64,000 bases of DNA from Alphaproteobacteria bacterium (GTDB taxonomy: Bacteria > Pseudomonadota > Alphaproteobacteria > Micropepsales > Micropepsaceae): contig JAFBAL010000038.1 in assembly GCA_019247845.1 (NCBI GenBank), forward strand, positions 122,263-186,262, given 5' to 3'. Shown piece by piece: positions 1 to 10,867 of the stretch. A model generated the notes under the pieces. It saw only the letters and a list, made by a program, of their open reading frames with translations, ran no database searches and was not told the DNA's origin. The position numbers and the translations under genes are program-made. Numbering within the stretch: position 1 is the stretch's first letter; the number at the start of each line of letters is the position of its first letter.

Positions 1-7
1 GAGTGCC

Positions 8-583
8 ATGGGCTATCTGTTCCAAGCGTTCAAGCCGCTGCTCAGCGACTTCCTGTCCACGATCTTCTTCATCGCGGTCATGCAGGTGACGGGCAACCTG
101 CTCTGGGCCGTCGCCGCCGGCATGATCCTGGGCTTGGCGCAGATCGCGATCCTGAAGCTGCGCGGCCGCCAGATCCAGATGATGCAATGGGCGGGCCTCG
201 CGCTCGTCATCGTGCTGGGCTCGGTCTCGATCGCGACCAACAACCCCGTTTTCGCGATGCTCAAGCCCAGCATCGCCAACCTCGCCATCGGCCTGGTGAT
301 GATGACGCCGAACTGGCAGGTCCGGTATCTGCCTGCCATCGTGACGCAGAACGTGTCGCAGCCTGTGCTGCTGGCCTGGGGCTATGTCTGGGCCCTCGCC
401 ATGCTCGCGCTCTCAGCGGCCAATGCCTATGTCGCGCTCGAATTGGGCAAGGCGGCGTGGATGCAGTTCGCGGCCTTCGTGCCGCTGCCGGCGCAGCTGG
501 CGCTGTTCCTTTTGCAATATGCCTGGCTGCGCACCGCGGTGAGGCGCAGCATACGGGCGAAGGCGGCCGCGCAACCGGCCTGA
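8..583 (+). CDS. yciB: YciB/IspZ-family inner membrane septation protein
   Basis: This 191-residue protein is almost entirely hydrophobic, with about five membrane segments spread over residues 15-175 and a basic C-terminus (RRSIRAKAAAQPA). Its length, segment spacing and a central LKPSIANLAIG stretch fit the YciB/IspZ family. Those inner-membrane proteins are linked in enterobacteria to septation and envelope synthesis; the biochemical role is not settled. The first ATG lies seven bases inside the window, so a start further upstream cannot be excluded. It ends 33 bases before the dihydropteroate synthase gene on the same strand. Confidence 0.75.
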   Translation: MGYLFQAFKPLLSDFLSTIFFIAVMQVTGNLLWAVAAGMILGLAQIAILKLRGRQIQMMQWAGLALVIVLGSVSIATNNPVFAMLKPSIANLAIGLVMMTPNWQVRYLPAIVTQNVSQPVLLAWGYVWALAMLALSAANAYVALELGKAAWMQFAAFVPLPAQLALFLLQYAWLRTAVRRSIRAKAAAQPA

Positions 584-616
584 TGACATCGCCTGCTTGA
601 GGCCCGATGATGGGCC

Positions 617-1420
617 ATGGCGCCCATCCTTCTCGGCATCCTGAACATCACCGAGGATTCGTTCTCGGACGGCAACAAGTACCTCGCGCCCCAGGCCGCG
701 ATCGCGCATGGGCGCGCGCTGGCCGAGCATGCGCAGGTGCTCGATATCGGGGCGGCGTCGTCCAATCCCGACTCGAAAGCCGTGCCGCCCGAGGTCGAGA
801 TCGCGCGCATGGTGCCGGTCGTCGCGGCGCTCGAAGGCGTCGCGATCTCTGTCGACAGCTTCGCGCCCGCGGTGCAGCGCTGGGCGATGGCCCAAGGCGT
901 CGCCTATATCAACGACATCCAGGGGTTTCCGTTTCCGGACCTCTATCCCGAGCTTGCCGCGAGTTCGGCCAAGCTCGTCGTCATGCATTCGGTGCAGGGG
1001 CTTGGGCCCGCGACGCGTGTGCGCGTGGAGCCGGACGAGCTCTATCCCCGCATCGTCGAGTTCTTCGGGGACCGCATCGCCGCGCTGACCGCGGCCGGCG
1101 TGGCGCGCGAGCGCATCGTGCTCGATCCCGGTATGGGATTGTTCCTGGGCAACCACCGCGAGGCGTCGTTTGCGGTGCTGCGCCGGATCGCCGATCTCAA
1201 AAGAGAATTCGCGCTGCCGGTGCTGGTGTCGGTCTCGCGCAAGTCCTTCCTGCGCCGCCTCGTCGGGCGCGAGGTCGCCGAGATCGCGCCCGCAACCCTG
1301 GCGGCCGAGCTTTTCGCGGCGCGCGCGGGCGCGGACTATATCCGCACCCACGACCCGCGCGCCCTGAAAGACGCGCTCTTGGTCACGGAAACCCTGGAAA
1401 CAGGCCGTAACCGAGCGTGA
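617..1420 (+). CDS. folP: Dihydropteroate synthase, Sul-like chromosomal type
   Basis: The enzyme condenses 6-hydroxymethyl-dihydropterin pyrophosphate with p-aminobenzoate in folate synthesis. The 267 residues show the pterin-binding NITEDSFSDGN motif (10-20), SSNPDSK (48-54), the catalytic loop DPGMGLFLG (170-178) and SVSRKSFLR (205-213). These signatures look more like the plasmid Sul2 protein than E. coli FolP. From the Asp of DPG to the Lys of SRK there are 40 residues, as I recall for Sul2, against 37 in E. coli and S. aureus FolP, and the Phe-x-Gly element of Sul proteins is present (F176, G178). It precedes glmM by 69 bases. The function is firm; intrinsic sulfonamide tolerance is an inference. 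Confidence 0.9.
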   Translation: MAPILLGILNITEDSFSDGNKYLAPQAAIAHGRALAEHAQVLDIGAASSNPDSKAVPPEVEIARMVPVVAALEGVAISVDSFAPAVQRWAMAQGVAYINDIQGFPFPDLYPELAASSAKLVVMHSVQGLGPATRVRVEPDELYPRIVEFFGDRIAALTAAGVARERIVLDPGMGLFLGNHREASFAVLRRIADLKREFALPVLVSVSRKSFLRRLVGREVAEIAPATLAAELFAARAGADYIRTHDPRALKDALLVTETLETGRNRA

Positions 1421-1489
1421 TGGCGCTTTCCGCTCAGGGTTTGGTTATAATTGGCGCCTAGCTTTGCGACTTCGTTCAAGGACGCTCTC

Positions 1490-4639
<3,150 letters not shown>

Positions 4640-5035
4640 CTAACGCAAGGCTGACGTTACGTCGGTATGCTGAAAGTCCGAGCCCTTGTAGAGCAGGGCC
4701 TCGCCGGTCACCTTGGCCAAGGCATAAGCAAAGCAATCGCCGAGATTGAGCCTGGCTCTGTGACCGCTTCCCTTTCCGAAATCGCGATATGCTTCGCGCG
4801 CGATGCGGGCTTGGGCTTCGTCGAACGGCACGATCTCGATTTCGGCGTCACGAACAACATGGTCCAGCAGACGGCTCATGATTGGATCGCGGTCCCTGTC
4901 GGCTACGATGCCCAACTCCACATAGGTCGCTGCCGACATCTTCAAGGCCTGCTTCGACGAAAGTGCGGTCGCGTATTTCAGTGCGTCCGACTCCCGCTTC
5001 AAAACTGCGAGGATGGCGGAGCTGTCGACAATCAT
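4640..5035 (-). CDS. vapC: VapC-type PIN-domain ribonuclease toxin
   Basis: This 131-residue PIN-domain protein keeps the acidic metal site at D4 (MIVDSSAI), E40 (TYVELG), D100 (NLGDCFAYALA) and D120 (YKGSDF). VapC toxins cleave RNA, often tRNA or rRNA, and are neutralised by the cognate VapB. The start overlaps the upstream vapB stop by four bases (ATGA), the usual coupled arrangement. All four catalytic positions are present, so the toxin should be active. Base composition is less GC-rich than the flanking genes, which suits acquisition by transfer. Confidence 0.9.
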   Translation of the reverse strand: MIVDSSAILAVLKRESDALKYATALSSKQALKMSAATYVELGIVADRDRDPIMSRLLDHVVRDAEIEIVPFDEAQARIAREAYRDFGKGSGHRARLNLGDCFAYALAKVTGEALLYKGSDFQHTDVTSALR

Positions 5036-5277
5036 TTCGGCAAACCGTTCTTGTCGTAAAGCTCCTTGTCGATATCGAACTTCTTCGTTTGCTTGCTCAT
5101 GCGCGAAGAGAATTCCTTGCCGATCTCCATCAGCCTGTCGACAAGTCCGGTCTTTTCGATGCGCGCCAGTCTTTCGCGCAACGCCTCGGTTACGGCGGTC
5201 GTCATGCTCTCGCCCGTGTGATCGGCAAGCTTTCGCGCCAGGGCGTGCGCTTCGTCGCTTTTAATGTTCAGGCTCAT
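5032..5277 (-). CDS. vapB: VapB-type antitoxin
   Basis: This 81-residue protein starts MSLNIKSDEAHALARKLA, the pattern of the short VapB/PSK transcription-factor antitoxins that precede PIN toxins. The N-terminal part should form the DNA-binding dimer, and the C-terminal KFDIDKELYDKNGLP tail probably wraps VapC. The start at 5277 is set by AAGGAG eight bases upstream and by the promoter/operator at 5276-5325; a longer frame would start inside that promoter. Negative autoregulation through the operator is expected for the family. Confidence 0.87.
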   Translation of the reverse strand: MSLNIKSDEAHALARKLADHTGESMTTAVTEALRERLARIEKTGLVDRLMEIGKEFSSRMSKQTKKFDIDKELYDKNGLPK

Positions 5278-5325
5278 TCTACCACTCCTTGGTAGAATTC
5301 TACCATCATGCCGAGCCGCCATCAA
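5276..5325 (-). promoter_or_regulatory. vapBC promoter and three-half-site operator
   Basis: On the minus strand TTGATG (5320-5325) and TAGAAT (5297-5302) sit 17 bases apart, a good sigma-70 promoter that lies inside the end of purA. The 9-mer ATTCTACCA occurs at 5276-5284 and 5297-5305, and its complement TGGTAGAAT at 5290-5298. This gives two overlapping inverted repeats that cover the -10 element and reach the vapB start codon. The layout fits an operator for the VapBC complex; binding is inferred. Confidence 0.72.
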
Positions 5326-6614
5326 CCCAGGAACGGATCGCGCACCATGATCGTGTCGTCGCGCTCGGGGCTGGTGGAGAGCAGCGCCACCGGCGCGCCG
5401 ATCAGCTCCTCGACGCGGCGGACGTATTTCACCGCCTGCGCCGGCAGGTCGGCCCAGCTGCGGGCGCCGCGCGTCGAGCAGTTCCAGCCTTCCATCGTTT
5501 CGTAGACGGGCTTGAGCCGAGCCTGCTCGTTCGCATCCGTGGGCAGGTGGTCGAGCATCTTGCCGTCGAGCTCATAGCCGGTGCAGACCAGGATTTCCTC
5601 GAAAGCGTCTAGGATGTCGAGCTTGGTGAGCACGATGCCGTCGATGCCGCCGGTCACGACCGTCTGCTTGACCAGCACCGCGTCGAACCAGCCGCAGCGG
5701 CGCTTGCGGCCCGTCACCGTGCCGAACTCGGCGCCGCGCGTGCCCAGCTTCTCGCCGATCGCGTTGGTCTGCTCGGTCGGGAAGGGGCCTTCGCCGACGC
5801 GCGTAGTATAGGCTTTCACGATGCCCAGCACATAGCCGATCTGGCGCGGTCCGACGCCGGAACCCGCAGCCGCCTGTCCCGCCACGGTGTTGGACGAGGT
5901 GACATAGGGATAGGTGCCGTGGTCGACGTCAAGGAGGACCGCCTGCGCGCCCTCGAACAGGATGCGCTTGCCCTCGCGGCGCGCGGCGTCGAGCCTGCGC
6001 CATGCGGAGCCGACGAAGGGCACGATGCGCGGCGCGATCCCGCTCAGCGCCTTCAGCGTCTCCTTCTCGCAGATCTCGTCGAGCCCCATGCCGCGGCGCA
6101 GCGCGTTGTGATGGGCGAGCAGGCGCGCGATCTTGGCGGGCAGCGAAGCGGGGTCCTTGAGATCGACCGCGCGGATGGCGCGGCGCCCGACCTTGTCCTC
6201 GTAGGCCGGGCCGATACCGCGCTTGGTGGTGCCCAGCGCCTGCACGCTGTTGGAGCTTTCGCGCATCTCGTCGAGCTCGCGGTGCAGCGGCAGGATCAGC
6301 GCGGCGTTCTCGGCGACGACGAGGTTGTCCGGCGTCACCGTCACGCCGGCCGTGCCCAGCCTGTCGATCTCGGCCAGCAGCGCCCAGGGATCGACCACGA
6401 CGCCGTTGCCGATCACGGCCAGCTTCCCCGGCCGCACCACGCCCGACGGCAGCAGCGAGAGCTTGTAGGTGACGCCGTCGATGACGAGCGTATGGCCGGC
6501 ATTGTGGCCGCCCTGGAAGCGCACGACCACGTCGGCCCGCGCGGACAGCCAGTCCACGATCTTGCCTTTGCCCTCGTCGCCCCACTGGGCGCCGATCACC
6601 GCCACATTCGCCAT
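5322..6614 (-). CDS. purA: Adenylosuccinate synthetase
   Basis: PurA makes adenylosuccinate from IMP, GTP and aspartate, the first committed step to AMP. The 430 residues begin [18 protein letters not shown], holding the P-loop-like GTP site and catalytic Asp/His (GGHNAGHT follows near residue 38-45). [14 protein letters not shown] and the C-terminal [10 protein letters not shown] complete the family signatures. The start at 6614 is preferred over an upstream in-frame ATG because the family begins at this motif. It is followed closely by vapBC, whose promoter lies inside its last bases. Confidence 0.97.
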   Translation of the reverse strand: MANVAVIGAQWGDEGKGKIVDWLSARADVVVRFQGGHNAGHTLVIDGVTYKLSLLPSGVVRPGKLAVIGNGVVVDPWALLAEIDRLGTAGVTVTPDNLVVAENAALILPLHRELDEMRESSNSVQALGTTKRGIGPAYEDKVGRRAIRAVDLKDPASLPAKIARLLAHHNALRRGMGLDEICEKETLKALSGIAPRIVPFVGSAWRRLDAARREGKRILFEGAQAVLLDVDHGTYPYVTSSNTVAGQAAAGSGVGPRQIGYVLGIVKAYTTRVGEGPFPTEQTNAIGEKLGTRGAEFGTVTGRKRRCGWFDAVLVKQTVVTGGIDGIVLTKLDILDAFEEILVCTGYELDGKMLDHLPTDANEQARLKPVYETMEGWNCSTRGARSWADLPAQAVKYVRRVEELIGAPVALLSTSPERDDTIMVRDPFLG

Positions 6615-6705
6615 TGTCCGTACCCGGAAGAAGTTGCTCGCCAGCGAGCGAGTCGCAGGCACGGTGTCTAGTTATAGCCCGTCGCGGCGCGCGGTTGGGA
6701 GGATA

Positions 6706-7146
6706 TTATGACGCGGTCTTCAGCCGCTTGCGCAGCGCCCGCTTGCGCGCGGCGAGCGCCTTTTCCTCCGCGGCCAACTGGGCGAGTTCCACCTTGGCCT
6801 CGTCCGCGCGGCGCTTTGCTTCCGCTTTGCGGGCGCGCTCTTCCTCGGCGCGGCGCTTGCGCGCAGCCGCGACCGCGGCTTGCTTGCGCTTGGGCGAGGC
6901 TTGGGGCGCCGGCGGCGCGTCGGGGACGAACTTGAACGCGCCTTTCGAGCCGTAGGGCCGGCGAAGCACGACGCCGGGCTGCTTGAGCGCCGCCTCGATC
7001 GCTTCGGGGTCCTTCGTCACCTTGGCGAAGCCGTGCGCGAACTCGGCGGGGGCCGCGCCCCAGGCGAGCAGCGCGGCCTTCTGCGACGGCGCCGCGACGA
7101 TGGTGTCGTAGAAGCCCAGATGGGCGCGGAAGACTTTGCGAGCCAT
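6706..7146 (-). CDS. Hypothetical protein with basic coiled-coil tail
   Basis: The 146-residue product has a compact N-terminal part (MARKVFRAHLGFYDTIVAAPSQKAALLAWG, then a VTKDPEAIEAALKQPGVVLRRPYG segment). A Pro-rich linker and about 60 residues of Lys/Arg/Ala/Glu repeats follow, which should form a charged coiled coil. I recognise no catalytic motif. Similar short proteins are often labelled TolA-like because of the tail, but there is no membrane anchor, so that label is not supported. The ATG at 7146 is chosen because the longer frame runs into low-complexity upstream sequence. Confidence 0.6.
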   Translation of the reverse strand: MARKVFRAHLGFYDTIVAAPSQKAALLAWGAAPAEFAHGFAKVTKDPEAIEAALKQPGVVLRRPYGSKGAFKFVPDAPPAPQASPKRKQAAVAAARKRRAEEERARKAEAKRRADEAKVELAQLAAEEKALAARKRALRKRLKTAS

Positions 7147-7181
7147 GCTTCCCGAACCTCTGGGCGGCGCGTTTGGTTCCG

Positions 7182-7745
7182 TCAGCCGAGCAGGCCCGCG
7201 ACGAAATCGGAATGCAGGCTCAAGCCCAGGAATCCCGCCATCCCCATCACGATGCCCAGCGCCGAGGCGCCCCAGCAGACGTAGAGCAGCCACACGATCC
7301 CGGTCAGCGCCGCGACGGCGGAGAGCGCCAGCGCGATCGACAGGAAGGCCTCGGACATGTCGAACTGGTCGTCATGGACGTTGAGCGCGTTGTACCTGTC
7401 CTCATGCGCCTTGGCGTCCTTCATGAGCTGGTCGGATTTGGCGGTGTATTTGGTGATCGCCGCTTCGAGCCGCGACTTCTCCTTCGCGACCAGCGCGGCA
7501 TCGGTGCCTTGCGCGCTCGCGATCACCGCAAGCTGGGCGAGGGCGTTCTCGGCGAGATGCAGCTTCAGCTTGGCGGACTGGTATTCCGACCAGGTGTCGA
7601 CCGCGTCGGCCTTCTCCAGCGCCATGTTCTGGCCGATATTGCCGTCCTTCACGTTCGACACCGCCATGAAGACGGAGATGATCACGACCGTGATCGCGAC
7701 GAGATTGTTGAGACGCTCGTTGGCGCCTTTCGAGTCGGTGTCCAT
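7182..7745 (-). CDS. DUF4337-family membrane protein
   Basis: This 187-residue protein has one N-terminal membrane segment (about 15-33, NLVAITVVIISVFMAVSNV) and two C-terminal ones (about 132-155 and 160-180). Between them is a soluble helical region containing NIGQNMALEKADAVDTWSEYQ. That arrangement fits DUF4337. The function is unknown. It lies between the coiled-coil protein and the tRNA-Gly gene, all on the minus strand, with no obvious operon partner. Confidence 0.72.
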   Translation of the reverse strand: MDTDSKGANERLNNLVAITVVIISVFMAVSNVKDGNIGQNMALEKADAVDTWSEYQSAKLKLHLAENALAQLAVIASAQGTDAALVAKEKSRLEAAITKYTAKSDQLMKDAKAHEDRYNALNVHDDQFDMSEAFLSIALALSAVAALTGIVWLLYVCWGASALGIVMGMAGFLGLSLHSDFVAGLLG

Positions 7746-7773
7746 CGATTTCCCCCCAATTGCGAGCGAAGGA

Positions 7774-7847
7774 TGGAGCGGGCGAAGGGAATCGAACCCT
7801 CGTATGCAGCTTGGGAAGCTGCCGTTCTACCATTGAACTACGCCCGC
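7774..7847 (-). tRNA. tRNA-Gly (anticodon CCC)
   Basis: The minus strand folds into a standard cloverleaf: acceptor stem GCGGGCG pairing with CGCCCGC, anticodon stem GCAGC/GCTGC with loop TTCCCAA, and T-arm GAGGGTTCGATTCCCTTC. The anticodon is CCC, read as glycine (GGG codons). Discriminator T is followed by an encoded CCA (7774-7776). The length of 74 nt with CCA is normal for tRNA-Gly. No integrase or attachment repeat is seen beside it. Confidence 0.95.
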
Positions 7848-7974
7848 ACGCGGGCCTCAGATAGCACGCCTGCGCGGCATTGCGAAAGTGTCATCCGCGA
7901 AAGGATCATGAACGCGCCACCAATCCGCCACCGCCGCGCTTTCCCTTGATGGAGCATCCAAGAGGGGTCTCGCG

Positions 7975-8688
7975 ATGCCGGCGCATTTCCATTCCTTCGG
8001 GGTCTCGCATATCGCGGCGATGGCGGCGATGCTCGCGGTCTCCGCCCTGCTGATCGCAGCCGCCCGCACGGCCAGGAGCGAGACCTTCGACAAGGCATTG
8101 CGATGGACGCTCGCCTTCTTCCTGCTCGCCGACTGGATCGCGTATCTCGCGATGTTCTACATGAACGGCTGGCTCGCGCTCGGCAACGTGCTGCCGCTCA
8201 ATCTCTGCGACTGGGCGACCATCGCCGTGGTGGTGACGCTCATCCGGCCGAACCAGAAGAGCTACGAGCTGTCCTATTTCTGGGCGCTCGCGGGCACCCT
8301 TCTCGCCTCGATCACGCCGGACCTGGAATACGACTTCCCGGACGTGCGCTTCCTGTTCTTCTTCTTCTATCACGCGATCATCATCACCAGCGTGCTCTAC
8401 ATGACCTTCGGCCTGCGCATGCGTCCGGTGAAGGGCTCGATCGCGCGCGTCGTCGGCTGGACGCTCGCCTATGTCGCGGCGGCGGGGACGGCCGACTGGC
8501 TGCTCGGCACCAACTACGGCTTCCTGCGCGCCAAGCCGTCGGTCGCGACCCTGTTCGACGGAATGCCGCCCTGGCCCTGGTACATCGCGGAGTCGTTTCT
8601 GATCGGACTGGCGGCGATGCTGCTGCTCTACGCGCCGTTCTTCGTCGCGGACCGCTTGCACCGGCATCAGGTGCAGCATGCAGGATAG
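7975..8688 (+). CDS. TIGR02206/YwaF-family membrane protein, copy 1
   Basis: The 237-residue protein has about six or seven membrane segments and the family landmarks LPLNLCDWATIA (about 73-84), LIRPNQKSYELSYFWALAGT and GTADWLLGTNYGFLRAKP. The family is conserved and its function unknown. It is the first of three adjacent homologues, and its stop overlaps the start of copy 2 by 11 bases, so the first two are probably translated together. The conserved Asn-Leu-Cys-Asp and Asn-Tyr-Gly motifs are intact. Confidence 0.8.
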   Translation: MPAHFHSFGVSHIAAMAAMLAVSALLIAAARTARSETFDKALRWTLAFFLLADWIAYLAMFYMNGWLALGNVLPLNLCDWATIAVVVTLIRPNQKSYELSYFWALAGTLLASITPDLEYDFPDVRFLFFFFYHAIIITSVLYMTFGLRMRPVKGSIARVVGWTLAYVAAAGTADWLLGTNYGFLRAKPSVATLFDGMPPWPWYIAESFLIGLAAMLLLYAPFFVADRLHRHQVQHAG

Positions 8689-9370
8689 GTTCGTGCTCTT
8701 CGGCCGCGACCATGTCGTGGCGCTGCTGCTTACCGTCGCCGTGCCGCTGCTGCTCGCAATCGCCGCCCGCCGCGATCCCAGGCTCGACAAGCCCTTCCGG
8801 CTCGGCTTCGCGGCGCTCCTGATCGGCACCTGGATCGCGTGGTTCGCGCTCTTCATCGCGCGCGGCTGGCTGGGTCTGGGAAATGCGCTGCCGATGAACC
8901 TGTGCGACTGGGCCACCATCGCGCTGATCGTCACGCTGATCCGCCCGAACCGGAAGGCCTACGAGCTTGCCTATTTCTGGGCCTTCGCCGGCACGATCCA
9001 GGGCCTGGTGACGCCGGACGTGAACTTCGGATTCCCGGAAGCACAATTCATCGTCTTCATCCTGGGGCATGCCGCGATCATGGCCTCGGTGATCTATCTC
9101 ACCTTCGGCACCGGGATGCGCCAGGTGCCGGCGTCGATCCCGCGCGTCATCGGCTGGACCTTCATCTATGCCGGCGCGGCCAGCCTCGTCGATTGGGCGC
9201 TCGGCACCAATTACGGCTTCTTCCGCGCCAAGCCGACGCACGCGACGTTCTACGACCTTTTGTCGGCGTGGCCCTATTACATCCCCGAGACGGTCGTGCT
9301 CGGGATCGTGGCGGCGATCCTGCTCTATCTGCCGTGGTTCATCGTCGACCGGATGCGCAAGCCGGTCTAG
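8678..9370 (+). CDS. TIGR02206/YwaF-family membrane protein, copy 2
   Basis: This 230-residue paralogue of the preceding gene has the same motifs: LPMNLCDWATIALIVTLIRP, KAYELAYFWAFAGT and LVDWALGTNYGFFRAKP. The three copies are clearly homologous along their whole length but differ in the N-terminal segment and in the extramembrane loops. That argues for old duplication rather than a recent repeat. It begins 11 bases before the end of copy 1 and ends 23 bases before copy 3. Confidence 0.8.
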   Translation: MQDRFVLFGRDHVVALLLTVAVPLLLAIAARRDPRLDKPFRLGFAALLIGTWIAWFALFIARGWLGLGNALPMNLCDWATIALIVTLIRPNRKAYELAYFWAFAGTIQGLVTPDVNFGFPEAQFIVFILGHAAIMASVIYLTFGTGMRQVPASIPRVIGWTFIYAGAASLVDWALGTNYGFFRAKPTHATFYDLLSAWPYYIPETVVLGIVAAILLYLPWFIVDRMRKPV

Positions 9371-9393
9371 ATTGCGCATCGGGGGAGCTCGCC

Positions 9394-10092
9394 ATGGATC
9401 CGCATTTCGTCCTGTTCGGCCCGGCGCATTGGACCGCGATCGCGCTCGCCTTCGTGGTGCCGACCGTTCTTGCCGTCGTCGTGCGCCTGTCCGGCAGCGA
9501 GACGCTCAAGGACATCGTGCGCTGGGCCTTCGCCGCGGAGCTGATCGCGACCTACGCGCTGTGGTACTGGCTGCTCATCGACCGCGGCTGGGTGGCGGTC
9601 GGCAACATCCTGCCGATGCATCTATGCGACTGGGCGGCGATCGTCTGCATCGTCTCGCTCATCCGTCCCAACCAGAAGACCTATGAGCTCGCCTATTTCT
9701 GGGCGCTGACCGGCACCTTGCAGGCGACCTTGACGCCCGAGCTCGCGCTCGGCTGGCCCGACTGGCGCTTCGTCGTGTTCTTCGGCTTCCACTGCGGCGT
9801 CATCGCCGCGGTGCTCTACATGACGCTGGGGATGCGGATGCGCCCTTATCCGGCTTCGCTGCCGCGCGTGGTCGGATGGACCTTGTTCTACGGCGTCGCG
9901 GCCGGCCTGGTCGATTGGATCTTCGGCGTGAACTTCGGCTTCCTCGCCGCCAAGTCCAAGAACCCGTCGGTGCTCGACCTGCTGTCGCCCTGGCCTTGGT
10001 ACATCGCCGAGCTGGTGCCGATCGCGCTGGTCTTCATCCTGATCCTCTATGCGCCGTTCTTCGTCGCCGACAGGCTGCGCAGGCGCCCATAG
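9394..10092 (+). CDS. TIGR02206/YwaF-family membrane protein, copy 3
   Basis: This third tandem homologue has 232 residues, starting MDPHFVLFGPAHWTAIALAF, with LPMHLCDWAAIVCIVSLIRP and LVDWIFGVNFGFLAAKS. Asn of the LCDW motif is His here and the NYG motif is NFG, so this copy has drifted at two conserved sites. The start is set by an ATG preceded by GGGGGAGCTC. The last 46 bases overlap the convergent acetyltransferase gene. Confidence 0.8.
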   Translation: MDPHFVLFGPAHWTAIALAFVVPTVLAVVVRLSGSETLKDIVRWAFAAELIATYALWYWLLIDRGWVAVGNILPMHLCDWAAIVCIVSLIRPNQKTYELAYFWALTGTLQATLTPELALGWPDWRFVVFFGFHCGVIAAVLYMTLGMRMRPYPASLPRVVGWTLFYGVAAGLVDWIFGVNFGFLAAKSKNPSVLDLLSPWPWYIAELVPIALVFILILYAPFFVADRLRRRP

Positions 10093-10610
10093 AGGTGGCA
10101 GTCGCGCCGCGCGCCGTCGCGCAGGATGTGGCTCTTCAAGGTGCCTTCGTACGCGAAGCCCAATCGCTCGAGCAGCCGCTTCGACGCGTCGTTGCCGTCA
10201 TGGAACCGCGCCCATAGCCGCTCGAGGTTCAACTCGCCGAAGGCATGCGCCACGACCGCGTCCATCGCCTCCTTCGCATAGCCTTGGCCCCAATGGCGGC
10301 GGGCGAAGAGGAAGCCGACCTCGGCGCGGCGGTGATGATGGTCGATCTCCGACAGGTCGCACTCGCCGATGGCCGGTCCGTCGGGACTGAGCGCCACGAC
10401 CCACCACAAGGTCCGCCCGTCGCCGAGCTCGGGGATATGCGCCTCCAGGATGGAGCGGACGGCCGCCACGTTCTCCTGTGCCGGCCAGTCCCAATAGCGC
10501 ATGACCAAAGCGTCGCCGCGCGATTCAAACAGCGCCTCGGCGTCGCCGGCCGAGACGGGGCGCAGATGCAGGCGGTCGGTTGTCAGGATCATGGGGCGGT
10601 CTTGGGACAT
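10047..10610 (-). CDS. GNAT-family N-acetyltransferase (RimJ-like)
   Basis: This 187-residue acetyltransferase starts near MILTTDRLHLRPV and carries the acetyl-CoA loop RRHWGQGYAKEAMDAVVAHAF (shortened form of Q/RxxGxG/A), then NDASKRLLERLGFAYEG. The closest match is the RimJ/RimL type that acetylates N-terminal amino groups or small amines; the substrate is unknown. The ATG at 10610 gives six extra residues before the usual family start, so 10592 is an alternative. It overlaps the convergent third YwaF copy by 46 bases. Confidence 0.82.
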   Translation of the reverse strand: MSQDRPMILTTDRLHLRPVSAGDAEALFESRGDALVMRYWDWPAQENVAAVRSILEAHIPELGDGRTLWWVVALSPDGPAIGECDLSEIDHHHRRAEVGFLFARRHWGQGYAKEAMDAVVAHAFGELNLERLWARFHDGNDASKRLLERLGFAYEGTLKSHILRDGARRDCHLYGRLRSLSATKNGA

Positions 10611-10775
10611 CGGTTGGGCTGGAAATTCGTGAGGCGGCCGGCACTTCCGCGCCGTAGCCGCCTCACGCTGCCCCCTTCAAGTGGACCCGCTACAGCGGCG
10701 AACCCCCAAACCGTCGTCGCTGCAGCGGCGGAAGTAGGGCCCCAGATATGAGCCTGACGCAACGGTCACGCTTAT

Positions 10776-10810
10776 GTGAATCCAATTTTGCAACGCCCCT
10801 GTGGATTCAC
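10776..10810. promoter_or_regulatory. Inverted repeat with two GANTC sites upstream of the acetyltransferase
   Basis: GTGAATCCA (10776-10784) and TGGATTCAC (10802-10810) are perfect 9-base arms separated by 17 bases. Each arm holds one GANTC, the CcrM methylation sequence of alphaproteobacteria. The repeat is in the 257-base gap between the acetyltransferase start and the dcd stop, so it could be an operator or a hairpin behind dcd. The rest of the gap shows nothing recognisable beyond CGCTACAGCG/CGCTGCAGCG near-repeats. Confidence 0.4.
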
Positions 10811-10867
10811 TGCAACAATTGGAACTTTGGGAACTTCGGCGCGCCGCAAGCCACCCTCGGGGCGCCG

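Noticed and set aside
6706..7146. TolA
   Set aside because: There is no membrane anchor, and tol-pal genes are absent; only the charged coiled-coil tail is similar.
7774..7847. tRNA-Gly as an integration site for a mobile island
   Set aside because: No integrase, no direct repeat of the tRNA 3' end and no mobile genes on either side.
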